From: Scleroderma bovista
Lineage: Eukaryota > Basidiomycota > Agaricomycetes > Boletales > Sclerodermataceae
Direction: 5' to 3'
Length of the DNA stretch: 64,000 nucleotides
NCBI GenBank assembly: GCA_037178675.1
Contig: JAYMGJ010000385.1
Span: 1 to 64,000, forward strand
Made by a program: the position numbers and the translations under genes. Under the pieces are notes generated by a model. It was given only the letters and a program-made list of their open reading frames with translations. It did not search any database and was not told where the DNA came from. The number at the start of each line of letters is the position of its first letter. The first letter of the stretch is position 1. Of the stretch, positions 24,001-34,310 are shown piece by piece.

Positions 24001-24510
24001 CAATGGTAAAAAGATATGCTGCGGTCTACCACCATTGCCAAAAGCAAATGGTTGCCTTGGAGGCTGAGCCAAGGATCCTGGACCACTACAAAGTACTTGC
24101 CAAAAAGGATCTCACAGTAAGCACCACGGTCTCAGATCCTAATGCAAGGGGACACCGCCATGACTCTTTGGCATGGTTCTGGACTATGGATATACCCAAA
24201 GACACCAATAAAAATGACTGGATGTCAGAATGTAAGCCTTTCCATGAACCATCATATATCCTTCAGAATAATGATTTGACCAGTTTACTGTGTCCACTGG
24301 CTGTGGGCAAAGGCAAAGCGAGACAGGTGGAGTGAGGAAATGGAGTTGATAACTGCAGAGCAAGGTTGGACACATACCTTCTTCAGGAATCGGGCAGATC
24401 GCTGGGAGGAAAAAGCCTCCAAGGCTTCATTAGCCAGTGACCATGGCTTGGCATGTTATGCAGCAAGGCAATATGACATGTATAACAAATTGGGTAGACT
24501 TTGTCAGTAG
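21008..24510 (+). pseudogene. KDZ transposase with CxC2-like cysteine cluster (ten exons, three TGA stops)
   Basis: Ten exons with introns at 21284-21338, 21585-21630, 22042-22091, 22271-22317, 22481-22547, 22694-22740, 23136-23185, 23378-23427 and 24232-24283 join in frame to 1013 codons, the usual size for KDZ transposases. The N-terminal cluster has 'CMCCGKDARFRCTEC' and 'FCSNCCLDAHQQSPFH', followed by 'MHLGHGGKPCP'. RNase H-fold acids are likely the Asp of 'MDGNFKAEH', the Asp of 'FYDINCQYS' and the Glu of 'DGEIMETLWA'. Zinc-binding text includes 'GGCACARHGCF' and 'WHVHGHK'. The C-terminal 'NARGHRHDSLAWFW' matches the family. TGA stops at 21089, 23054 and 23610 break the frame; the second replaces Arg in the usual 'SPSTRGM'. 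The enzyme would cut and paste the element; this copy looks inactive unless read through. Confidence 0.92.
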
Positions 24511-25036
24511 TCCCGTGACTGCTGCATATTATTTGTGTCGTTGAGTCATAATTTGTGATGGTGTATTGTTCATTATTATACAACCTTTCTAAGTGGGATG
24601 ATGCCACAGGAGAGTGCTATTGGATATATACAACGTACATATAGGCCAATAATGGTGAGTAACGTTTCATTAAGTAACTTTTAATTAATGTATTTCATTA
24701 CTTACAACTTTTCCACTGGTGACTTTCCTCATTGTCCCTCCCAGATACTCCTTTTACTACATAAGGCTGTGGCTGCAGGTCAGGCGGCCACTCCGATGTA
24801 GTCATTGGTCTATTGGGTCAGGAATGTCTATTGATATACTTCATCATCTGAAATATGTACTTCAAAGCTGATCTCTCTTTGTGACCCTCTCCATTTATCT
24901 TAATGGATACCTCCAATAACCCAAATAGCTGCGGTATCAAATTTTAGGGGAACTTATCAGTCAAATAATTCAACTATCATTTAATGTGGAAAGGAAAAAA
25001 TGATTGTTGTGATGTGTTACTATTGGGATGGCCCCA
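24511..25036. other. intergenic, no gene seen
   Basis: This lies between the convergent ends of the transposase and the minus-strand gene at 25037. The DNA is A/T-rich, with a TTAAGTAAC/TTAATTAAT-rich stretch near 24670-24710. No open frame has family motifs. Confidence 0.4.
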
Positions 25037-25640
25037 CTACTCATTTGTGCCTCTCCATAATTTATCTGCGGATGCCGCCCATTTGTTTTCCAGCTCATCC
25101 CCTGCATCGGTCAAATATTCCACCATAGCCATGTGGTCAACCAGATGTTGCAACACCATGTTTTGATGAAAGATCTTTTCATCAGTTTCTTCCAACATTT
25201 GCTTGGTTTGTAGTTTGAGATCCTGGAGGCCGATGTGGGGGGTTTCGGGGACATCAAATAGAGCTGGGATTACAAAGTCCCCAGGCTATTGACAGTTTTT
25301 ATTAGCTTATCATTGTGCATCAATGTAAGCTTACCTGGTATTCAGCAAAGAATTTCTCCGCCTCTGTGACCAGCTGGGTGAAGGTTGTCTGCGGTATATC
25401 TTGGCTCTTCCCCCACACCCACCACTCCTGCGGTGTACTGTGTGTGCTTAGGACCCTAGCCTCCCGATGATACACCTTGAATACATTTGTTTTTTTGATT
25501 TGTTGCATCAAAGTTGCTGCATTGGGATCCACCACAGATACCCAATCCATCACATGGGCTGCAACCGCAGGGACTTGCATCACCAGCCCCTTTCTGTTGC
25601 ATGCCACAAGTAACTTTTGTGAGTTGGCTTGTGCAGGGAA
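25037..25640 (-). CDS. 3' part of an unknown gene, KDZ cargo
   Basis: The exon open up to 25640 encodes 'AQANSQKLLVACNRKG' and 'VVDPNAATLMQQIKKTNVF', then '...WWVWGKSQDIPQTTF' and 'LVTEAEKFFAEYQ'. A 49-nt intron (25286-25334; GTAAGC...AATAG) joins it in frame to a second exon beginning 'PGDFVIPALFDVPETPHIG', followed by a helical tail 'QTKQMLEETDEKIFH', stop TAG at 25037-25039. Upstream of 25640 an in-frame TAG and the copia LTR-like DNA begin, so 5' exons are either cut off by the copia insertion or lie beyond an intron acceptor (TCTAG at 25641). No family recognised; the helical C-terminus suggests a protein-protein interaction role. The position between transposase and TET/JBP genes suggests it belongs to the element. 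Confidence 0.5.
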
Positions 25641-25805
25641 CTAGACAGAGGCTATAAGCTCAGTGCTTCGTCTTCGAACACTGAGGTGAAAAGAATCCCC
25701 GAACGGATGAAAAATAGTCTGTGCTTATGTAAGGATACTCGCCGTACGAATAAGGAAACTACCAGTAAGCCTAAAGAACGGTAGTGAAAGGATAGGAGTT
25801 TCAAC
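25641..25805 (-). repeat. probable 3' LTR of the minus-strand copia
   Basis: On the minus strand it starts TGTTGAAACTCC directly after GTTGAGTGGGTG, like the TGTTGA start of the copia LTR at 1071. The GTTGAGTGGGTG word occurs again about 84 bp upstream (near 25890-25901), so the purine-tract side is tandemly duplicated. The 3' end is uncertain (about 25641). Confidence 0.4.
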
Positions 25806-26864
25806 ACACCCACTCAACGAGTAGTCCTTGGCAATAGGGTATAGTATATGTTTGCATACCTATAATAATAAAAAACGAATGGTATAATGCACCCACTCAA
25901 CATGTGATGCTTGAGTCTGTTTCGAATCTTGCGCGGGTGGCTGTGCCGTCAATGCTTTAGTAAGCACGCGCATTGGTTGTAGATGTGGTTGGCGGATCGT
26001 CCGTCTCGACTGCATTGTGGTCGCGCGGATCGTCCGTTTCTCCAAACGAATGGCTAGGAAAATAATATATTTTATTAGATGTGGCTGCGGACTGGAAGTT
26101 GCGATGGCCAGACGCGTTGCAGAGCGTGGTGAGTCCCCTTGTTGAAGTGTCACATGTGTCACTCATGTGACTTGGGTCACTTGACTCCATTGGGGCCCTT
26201 ATCTTGCTGCGGTCCACGTTGCAGCTCTTGTCGTCGTCCGTTTCGACTGACAAAGGTAAGCTCTTGATTCTGTTTGCATCTAGCTGACCTTTTCCTTCCT
26301 TTATGATCCACTGACGTCCCTTTTTACAGGTCTCCAAGTTGTTGCCGTGCAGATCTCTGCTTCGCCTCCAAGTTGGCCCCTCCAAGTCGGGCATTTCGCC
26401 TGTAGGAGGCACATTTCGAGTTGGCAGGTCAAGTGGTCGACTCTGGGCCCTCTGATAGGTATGTCCAACCCCATCCGTCTGCTTTTCGTTTCTTCTAACG
26501 TCCGTTTCGATCGTTTCGCCCCCAAACTTGAGTTTGGGGGTCAGGTTGCCTTGACGGCGCGATCTGCTTCAATTGGATGCATCGGATGCATTTGCTGACC
26601 CGTTTACAGCTTCCTCTTGACGTTTCCACCCAGGTACTTGAGCGATGAGCCCATCGGAGCTCCCCATGGCGCTCGTCGGCACCCTCAGCCCCACAGGTGA
26701 GTTTGAGCGGCCTTGGACGAAATGCGGCCCTATCCTGCGTGCTAACCCTTCTGTTTCTTCAGCAATCGGGTGTATTTCATTGATGGCGAGGTGGCTGAGG
26801 CCGTTTGTGCTTGCCACTGCAAGCCTTTGGCTCTCACCACTGAGCTTGTCCGTTTGCGGCTCAG
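25806..26864 (-). other. 3' remnant of the minus-strand copia
   Basis: Minus-strand frames here (for example 'ASTNGLSHLAINEIHPIAEE' and 'QPMRVLTKALTAQPP') are broken by stops. The last phrase resembles the 'LTKAL' end of copia RNase H. No RT catalytic motif is found. The plus strand can be spliced on paper into an open frame (GTGAGT...TTCAG at 26697-26762), but the copia reading explains the DNA better. Confidence 0.4.
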
Positions 26865-26936
26865 TGTCAGAATATATGGCCGCTATGTGGCAAACTTACA
26901 AGACAAATTACATTTATTAGTTTTGATATATTAGCC

Positions 26937-27163
26937 CACTTCAGGTAACCACTTTTGATAAGCATTTAGCCTGAATAGTTTAGTATCGCAATTCAGCCAA
27001 ATAGCCTATAAAACCATGGTCATCCCAGGGAAGGTCTGCTTCCCTCCTGGGATGGGCCATTGTTTTTATAATCCCATCCCAGGGCTGGTCCATGCCATAT
27101 GGGATGGCCCATGCTTGCTTGTGGTGTCAGGGGTCCTTATACATTTTTTTCATTCTTGCTTAC
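26937..27163 (+). repeat. left TIR of the second KDZ element
   Basis: About 227 bp, nearly identical to the reverse complement of 33705-33932. It includes a GGGATGGGCCATTG/CAATGGCCCATCCC-type block and TATAAAACCATGG. Confidence 0.93.
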
Positions 27164-27170
27164 CACATAG

Positions 27171-27935
27171 TTTGGTATTTTCTTTAAACACTGCACATTC
27201 TCTTGCTTGGAATGAGTTCTGTAACCATCTTCATCCAACAACAAAATTTATATTATTCAAACTAGATGTTGATGATGATATTTGGCAGGATGTTGGACTA
27301 GGAGACAGCATTGGTGGCTTACCACCAGCCTGGTTGGCTGATGAAAAGGTTCGCCTAGGGATTAAATCTCTTCTGGAGCTGAGGCATTGTGAGGAGGAAG
27401 AGATCTGTTTGCTACAAGAAAGGAAAGTACTAGTGGAGTGGTTTGCTGAGGAGTGGAGTCGGCTCCAGAAAGCAAAGTTGAATGCTGGTAAGCAATATTA
27501 TCAGACACTACTATTCAATGCTAACATTTATGTACAGATGAAGATCTCAAATATGAATTGGGTTGTCAAAGCTCTATGCTAGCAAGCCTTTGTCTTGCAT
27601 GGCAGATGAAGCTGAGTGAAATGCCATCACATCCTGATGAGATATGGGGTGTTAGTGCTGAGGATCTTCATAAAGCAACTTGCATTTTTCCTTTTATGCA
27701 TGTTGTTGACATTGAGGAGGACACTATAGATGATATAGATTCTGAGAATGGGAGAGAAGAGCTCCCTATAGATGATGAATTATTGGATGCAGCTGAGGAA
27801 TTTGCTCTTGCTGATGAATATCATCATCAGATTGGAGATGGTCTGGAGGAAGGAATTACATGGATAGAGCAATGGGAGGATGATGTATTGGACATGGATC
27901 CTCAATCATCTCCAAGCAAAAGAGCATGTAGATAG
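27171..27935 (+). pseudogene. C-terminal fragment of a KDZ (Kyakuja/CxC1-like) transposase
   Basis: After an acceptor-like TTACCACATAG the frame reads 'AWNEFCNHLHPTTKFILF' and 'DDDIWQDVGLGDSIGGLPP', then 'WLADEKVRLGIKSLLEL' and 'VLVEWFAEEWSRLQKAK'. A 50-nt intron (27488-27537; GTAAGC...TACAG) joins it in frame to 'DEDLKYELGCQSSML' and an acidic tail ending 'QSSPSKRACR'. The order of a WLAD/RxGI/EEWxxLQ helix-rich block matches, from memory of the family, the C-terminal region of KDZ transposases of the Kyakuja type rather than the CxC2 copy at 21-24 kb. The RNase H-fold catalytic part is absent, so no activity is possible. The acidic Asp/Glu-rich end (27715-27900) is typical of this tail. Confidence 0.65.
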
Positions 27936-28169
27936 TTATATATTAATTGTTGTAAAAGATTGTTATAGAAATGAACCTTGTTGTTTTTTTCAATCCAAAT
28001 AACATATAAACTGGATTAAGGATTTATCTGTGACTGATTGTCTGATATGAATTTTTTATGAAGATTATATACTATAACAGTTTCAAGCCTATGATGAGAT
28101 GTGCTATTTGCATAAAAAGTAGTCACTGGGGTGTCTTGTAATAGGTTTGAAGGTTTTGATGAAATATGC

Positions 28170-28475
28170 CTCATTGGCACCAATGGGATTTTCCATAATA
28201 GATTTGGGGGTTATCATGGGATCTTCCATAATAGCTTTTGGGGCTGTCATGGGACATTCCATTGTCAGGCAAGAAGACCGGTAGGATGTCCCATAATAGC
28301 TTTGAGGGCTGTCATGGGACATCCCACTGTCAGGTAGGAAGACCAGTGGGATGTCCCATAATAGCTTTGGGGCTGCCATGGGACATCCCATTGTCAGGCA
28401 AGAAGACAAGTGGGATGTCCCATAATAGCTTTGGGGCTGTCATGGGACATCTCATTGTCATGCAAAAAAACAAAT
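28170..28475. repeat. tandem array of about 64-bp units with inverted GGGACATCCCA/TGGGATGTCCC words
   Basis: Four to five units each contain ATAGCTTTGGGGCTGTCATG and GGGACATCCCATTGTCAGG, alternating with GTGGGATGTCCC, so that each unit can form a hairpin with its neighbour. Two related units reappear at 30548-30680. Confidence 0.85.
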
Positions 28476-28676
28476 CCATAAGATGTACCATGATGTAAGA
28501 TTGAACATTTCATCCACATAGAGAACTGCTGACTGCTATAATAGCATGAATGATAATGTGACCTTTAGATCTCCCTGGTTCATATGCTTGAAAATGGATT
28601 CATAATCAAGTATTGATTAATAAAATGAATAATTTCATTTTTATTGTCCACAAGATGACATAAATAAGTACTGGTA

Positions 28677-29981
28677 ATGCCTCTTGTTCCTCAACCACCA
28701 CCTTCCCCCATGGGAAAGTCACCCCCCCAGCCCAAACACCAATGTTCCACATCATCCCCATGCTCAATCCTCCTCTCTGAGGTGGGAAAGAGATTTCACT
28801 CCTTCCCCAAGGGCACATTCAAGGCCCACTTTGCCCCCCCTGCTGTACCCTGCTCGGTACTCAGCTATGTTGCTTCACATCTGCCTTGCTGGTCCTGGAC
28901 CACCAAGGCTGGCCCCAATGGGGGCAAAACCTTCTCTGTCCCCACTGTTCTGACCTCCTGTGGGAAGGACAGTCCAAAGGTGATCCAATGGATTGTCTCC
29001 ATTCTCCATTCTTTCAAGTCCCAGCTGGCCCCTCAGGCCCTTGATCCGACATCAGGTTGGGTTCTGCCCACCTACATCAAAATCTATCAGAATAACATGC
29101 TGCTGCACCTCCATGCCCAGCAGGCTCACCCCCAGGCTCCCCTCCCCCCCCCCCCTCAAACCCAAATGGTGTAGAGACTGTCCTGTCTCTAGGTGTGTAG
29201 AGTTGCTGATAGTAGTACTGACACTGGACTCTCTACCTTAGCTTATGTAGGCTTGTACTAGCTTACTAAGCAATCTTCCTCTTTCCTCTGTATATGTTTG
29301 AGCTCAGTCCTGGAGTGACTGAACACCACTACTCTCCCTGTTTCCTCTAGTCTCCCCAGTCCCTGGGAGCTCTTTCCAGACCTCCAGAAGCCCCTGGGTC
29401 GAATGCACCTCATCTGAGGGAGCAGCCACCCAAACACTTTGTTGTCTTAATGGCCTACCCAGCCAGCTGCGCCCCCTCCCCTCTCTACCCTCACTGACCT
29501 CATGGCGGAGCTCCATAAGGAAGTTGTGGCACTCCAGCGCAAATTCAATGCCTTCCGTGCCCTACATGAGGCCTCCCTTGATCCCCCCCTCTCTCCCCGC
29601 ACCACCCCTACAGTGGTGCCAGCCTATCCCCCCCACTCCCCCTCATCTGCTTTATCCATGTCCATTGCCCAGGAGGGCATTACCCATCCCAATCACAGGT
29701 GGCTGCAGCCTGTCCTTGATCAGGCTCACTGCCCCCCTTTCATCTGACACATTGACTCCTCAATGGTCCCCTACTACCCCTTTGATCTCCCAGAGGACTG
29801 CCAACAGGCTGTTGAGGTCATCTACCAGGTAGACATGCCCCGTTTTGTGAGTTTTGACTCCAATGGCAACCTCTACATTGCCATACAGGCCCACCCTGAG
29901 ATAGTCGTTGCGGCCATGGTCGCCCCCCCAGGAGCCCCCCTGCCCCCTGCTCCCCATGCCAGAGAGCTTGTCTGCTCATAG
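28677..29981 (+). other. Pro-rich open frames inside the second KDZ element
   Basis: The frame 28677-29174 reads a Pro/Ser-rich protein with 'SPKVIQWIVSILHSFKSQL' and ends in a poly-Pro run. The frame 29502-29981, with one stop near 29747, begins 'MAELHKEVVALQRKFNAF' (heptad-like) and continues 'FVSFDSNGNLYIAIQAHP'. They are divided by about 330 bp that include a possible intron. They may be two pieces of one unknown gene. The C-rich tracts at 29137-29157 and 29984-30010 inflate the Pro content, so the coding nature is doubtful. Confidence 0.3.
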
Positions 29982-30547
29982 TACCCCCCCCCCCCCCCAC
30001 CCCCTCCGCTCCCCCTCTCTCCTATCTCCCCCCTATCACCCCCTCAGCTACATAGTGTGCATTTTCAGGCTGCCTAGGCTGCCCAGCCCTGCCTGTACCT
30101 GCCAGTTGGGTGGTTATGTGGGCATGTGGTCAGATCCTTCAGACTCATTGTTTGGTAGTTTGATGTGTAGCCAGTAGAGTGCAATATGGGTGTTATCACC
30201 CGATGCACTATAATGAAAAAAAAAAAAGTACTGGTGAGAGTGTGTGGAGTAAAATGCACATGAATACAAAATATGGCATCATTATTCAATAGCTGGACTT
30301 TGACAAAACATCCATTGGTGAGCATCTATTATTGTTGTCCTTTATGTCTGTAGAAAACACAACCTGTATTTTATGCCCACATATCCATGATATGATAAAA
30401 AGCAACTATTTTCAATATTTAGGATGGACTATCCCACCAGCATTGTGAGTGACATGAAAGCAGGCAGAGGTGGGTGGAGGTGTTTAGAGTGACTCAGTTC
30501 TTGACATATCACTACATAAAAATGAAACATTCATCACAGCCTGGTAC

Positions 30548-30680
30548 AATGGGACATTTCATTGGTATTTTTATGTGCAAGTGGGATGTACCATTGCAGC
30601 CTCAAGGCTATCACGGGACATCCCATTGGTATTTTTATGTGCAAGTGGGATGTCCCATTGTAGCCTCAAGGCTATCAGCA
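30548..30680. repeat. two 64-bp units related to the 28.2-kb array
   Basis: TGGTATTTTTATGTGCAAG is followed by TGGGATGT(A/C)CCATTG and CAGCCTCAAGGCTATCA, repeated twice at a spacing of about 64 bp and again bearing GGGACATCCCA. Confidence 0.8.
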
Positions 30681-31104
30681 GACATCTATTGCAATGATTT
30701 CTCAATGACTCTCGTCACTGTCATCATAGTTTTTTATCCCTCATCACCATCCTCTCATCATGGTCATCAGTCATTTTTCACACCTCATGTGTCATGCCAA
30801 CTGAACCTTTCCTGCTCAACCATGATGGCAAGCTTCCATGCACATCAAAGTGCAGTGTTCCCATTTTTGGAGGCAACCAGACCCCAACTGGTTGCAGAAA
30901 TTTCAATATTTCTCAGACCACAACCAAACCAATCACACCCAGTTTTTAATTAGGGGGTCTGCAAGCAATTTTAGCCATGCAAATTGAGACTACCTGATTT
31001 GCCCAAAATAAGGGGTCTGAAATTGATCTGCACAGAAAAGGAGGTTCACAACCAATTTTCAGCACACAGATCAAGATCCCCTTTTTTGCACAAAACAGGG
31101 GATC

Positions 31105-31721
31105 TGTCAAGTCTGGGTCTACTCCAGTATGGGGTCTGGTCAAGTCCAGATGAAAACAGATGAGAGATGAGGTCAGAGGTTTGGGAAGAGGTTAGCCTGG
31201 GCCAGAGTTGCAACTGATTGGATTCAATGACAAGGACAACAAGTGTTGATCCCTTGTGTAGGTTCTGATCAGATGGAGATGGACAAGGAGCAGGAGTAGT
31301 AACTTAGATGATTTCAGATTGGAGAGTACAGGATTAACTACAGAGTACTTATACAGTAAGAACTAGGGACAAGTATATATGGTGACAAGTAAACACCCTG
31401 AAGAGCAGACAAGGGATAACCAGAGAAAGTACTAGGTCAGGTCTGATGAAAATAAAGTCAGGTCCAGGTAAAATAAACCAGGTCTGGTGAAAATGATACA
31501 AGGCATAGGATATAACAAGATGTGGAGAACTTGAAGCAAAGCAGGGTTGACAGGGAAGTGTAGTAAGGACTGAATAGAGACTAGCCCAAGGGTCATACTT
31601 AACAGAGGTGTATCTGCATGACCATGACCAGAGTAAGTTGCAAACGACCAGAGTTGAGCTGGAGAGCTGTGATGCAACTGGAGTAACTGGATAAGATATG
31701 GAGTTGGACATGGTCATAACA
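31105..31721 (-). repeat. gypsy solo LTR (617 bp), almost free of CpG, TSD GGATC/GGGTC
   Basis: It is the reverse complement of the LTR family at 44756-45354. It starts TGTCAAGTCTGGG, ends CATGGTCATAACA, and is flanked by GGATC (31100-31104) and GGGTC (31722-31726). Nearly every CpG of the related copies is TG or CA here; I count a single CpG (near 31646). This is the signature of deamination at methylated CpG or a similar process. Confidence 0.88.
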
Positions 31722-32431
31722 GGGTCTACAACCAATTTTAAGCATGCAAACCAAGAACCCCTGATTTGTGCAAAAACAGAGGTACTTGATCTTCATGTAG
31801 CCCTGCAACTAGTTTTATATTTTCCCACAAGCTCATGCAATCACAACTAGACCAATCACCCAACCCCCAGGTCCAGCAACTGCAGTCTGGTTCAGTTGCT
31901 GGTCTTTTTGCAGTCCTAGGACCAGGCTTTTATTGCTGTTTGAAAAATGGTCAGCAGTCAGGCATTTCTGAGCAAAAGTGTGATTCAGAAATATGGTAAA
32001 CTTGTGCAAGTGATATCTTGCTGAACACACTAGATATCAGGCTAAATCTTGCAGTAATAGAATCATACTTTCAGCTGCTAGGGTGCCCCATACTAGATAT
32101 TTTTCAATTCAGACCATTCTTTCATATTGTCATTCTTGAGCAGCCTTGTAAGGACTGTGCACCCATTATAAAATTACAGAGTAACTTCAACTGGCCCAAA
32201 ACTATCTAAGGATGCTAGGAATAATATATAGAGGGGTGCCCACACTATCAGGAGGTGGGTGGATTTGTGTAGTAATGTAGTGGCTTGCTTAGAGTTCAAG
32301 TGCAAGTGGCAGGGCCAAGTCTGTTGGTACAAACCCACCTCCTGATTGTGCAAGCACCCCTCTATATATTATCACCTTGTTTAACAAGGTCACTCCTGGA
32401 GTATTAGGTTGTGTGTGATACAGTAGTGTTC

Positions 32432-33075
32432 TCAACAAGTGGTTTGGTCAACATTCAACATCCACTTCTGTTGCAAATGGGAGCATCTCATGCATGTCTG
32501 TGTATTAGGCTCACCAGGTCTTCCACCTGAAACAGGTTTACCAGTGAGTTTAAGCATGTAACACCATTTTTCCTCAGACCAGCCATCTAACAGGGTGTCC
32601 AATTCAGCATTTTTGTAGAAATAAACTAGCCAGTTTCTCCACATTATTATTGCTTGTCCATAAAAAAAACCAAGTGCAAAAGGGAGGAGCAACTTGTAGA
32701 ACATTACAATCTTCATCACTGCTCATGCTTGGATAACTGTCTTTTGGATAGCTTTGACATGGTATGTCAGCAGTGTGGACAAAAATTATACATTTGTGCA
32801 GCCTCCTGACATAATCACAAGATGTCCCAAAATTTGCAAAGTCCACATCTATACATATACACCAAGGTGGATGCACATCCAGATCCAGAATGTAGAACCT
32901 TATCCCTCAACTGTGATTTGGTAGGGAGCCAGCTGCATCTTCTCACATTCCAACACCCAAAAGGTGCTGTCAATGTTTGGCCAATGTCATTCTCTCCTAC
33001 TATAGCTACGTTATACCTGTCCATAGGTAGAGCACTTGTAACAACTAAATAGATGGTGGTGATTGTGCTATTCAC
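32432..33075 (-). other. minus-strand open frames of unknown gene, cargo of the second KDZ element
   Basis: Three overlapping minus-strand frames carry protein-like text: 'LPMDRYNVAIVGENDIG', 'SQLRDKVLHSGSGCASTLVY' and 'YVRRLHKCIIFVHTADIPC', then 'LLDGWSEEKWCYMLKLTG' and 'TQTCMRCSHLQQKWM'. The last part has a CxRC pair that could bind a metal. Frame changes near 32860 and 32720 may be introns. No family is recognised. Flanking DNA (32220-32370) has a 28-bp inverted pair AATATATAGAGGGGTG.../...CACCCCTCTATATATT, which may delimit a small nested element. Confidence 0.3.
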
Positions 33076-33704
33076 AGAAGTGTCATGTAATATTCAAGAA
33101 GTAATCATGCTCACTTTTATACCCCATATTGTTTTGTCCATCACCCCAGTACTAAGGAAGAAGAAGGTAAAAGTCACCAGACTAGAGAAGCAAATAAAGC
33201 ATGAAGATGGTTTTGCAATATCACAGAACCCATTTGCAGCAAGGGAATGTGCAGTGTGGAAAGAAAATACAAAACAATCTGGAGTAAGCAGGAATAGTGT
33301 TTAAAAGTCTGGTCCTAGGACTGCAAAAAGCCTGGCAACTGAATTGGACTGGTACCAGAAATCTGTTGCAAACCAGTCACAGCCAGTCTTTGTTGAGACC
33401 AGTTGAGGGCTATTGGTTGGTGACTAACTAGTACACATAATACATAAATCTAGTGAAAAAACAAAGACCAAGGACCCCTGTTTTGCATGCTTAAAATTGA
33501 TTTTAGATCCCCTTTTGTGCACAAATCAAGAGAGTACTTCATTTGTGCAAGAAACTGGTTGCAACTGCCCTATGCAACCACATGCAACCAGTTGCTATTG
33601 GTTCAGTTGTGGTCCAAGCAAGATCTGAAATAACTAGTCATGGTCTGGTTGCCTCCAAAAAGAGAAAGAGGCAATAGACCAGACTGGACTGGACTTTAAA
33701 ACAC

Positions 33705-33932
33705 TAAGCAGGAATGAAAAAAAACTGTATGAGGACCCCTGACACCACAAGCAAGCATGGGCCATCCCATATGGCATGGACCAGCCCTGGGATGGGATTA
33801 TAAAAACAATGGCCCATCCCAGGAGGGAAGCAGACCTTCCCTGGGATGACCATGGTTTTATAGGCTATTTGGCTGAAATGCGATACTAAACTATTCAGGC
33901 TAAATGCTTATCAAAAGTGGTTACCTGAAGTG
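33705..33932 (-). repeat. right TIR of the second KDZ element
   Basis: Reverse complement of 26937-27163 with only a few differences. Confidence 0.93.
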
Positions 33933-34310
33933 TATTAGCCCTACCTACAAGATAAATAGCTCGTAGTCGTACCCTGTATACTCATCGTGTTTGGACCTGG
34001 TTCGCACCCATCCACCCATCGTGGTCACCCCGATCAACTCAGCGTGCGAATTCTAACACAAACACGATATCCTTCGTCGTTGTGCATGTTGTCTTGCAGC
34101 TGTTGACCTCCTGTCATTGACCGTTCTCACCGTCGTATCGTTGTCATACCATCGTTCTCTTGCTGTCGTAACCGCCATTTGGGGCTGAAGCCAAATCGTC
34201 GTTGTCGTCTCCGCCGTACTGTTTCCCTTATCAAACCCCCGCTGTTATCTGTTGCAGCCAAATCACCACTATCGTCATGTGTCACACATCACAGCCACAG
34301 ATCTCGCGCC

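Larger units (their letters stand above)
26937..33932. mobile_element. second KDZ-type element (6996 bp), TSD TATTAGCC, 227-bp TIRs
   Basis: Near-identical inverted repeats at 26937-27163 and 33705-33932 start CACTTCAGGTAACC. TATTAGCC flanks both sides (26929-26936, 33933-33940). An 8-bp duplication fits KDZ (and hAT) elements; the remnant of a KDZ transposase C-terminus just inside the left TIR (27171-27935) favours KDZ. The rest of the transposase is missing and is replaced by repeats, Pro-rich frames, a CpG-poor solo LTR (31105-31721) and an unknown minus-strand gene fragment, so it is non-autonomous. The near-identity of the TIRs shows recent movement. Confidence 0.88.
26865..34058 (+). 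repeat. 5' LTR of the gag-only element (split, 190 bp net)
   Basis: The halves are 26865-26936 and 33941-34058. The joint carries the 8-bp duplication TATTAGCC created by the KDZ insertion. It matches the 3' LTR 35176-35365 with few transitions. Confidence 0.93.

Noticed and set aside
28170..28475. CRISPR-like array
   Set aside because: The spacers are themselves repeats, the context is a eukaryotic transposon, and units vary throughout.
29500..29981. Conserved proline-rich protein gene
   Set aside because: Much of the apparent protein comes from C-runs; no motif or homologous copy in the window supports it, so it is listed only as a low-confidence frame.
26937..33932. hAT element, because of the 8-bp duplication
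   Set aside because: No hAT transposase motif; a KDZ-type C-terminal exon lies just inside the left TIR and KDZ also makes 8-bp duplications. hAT is not fully excluded.
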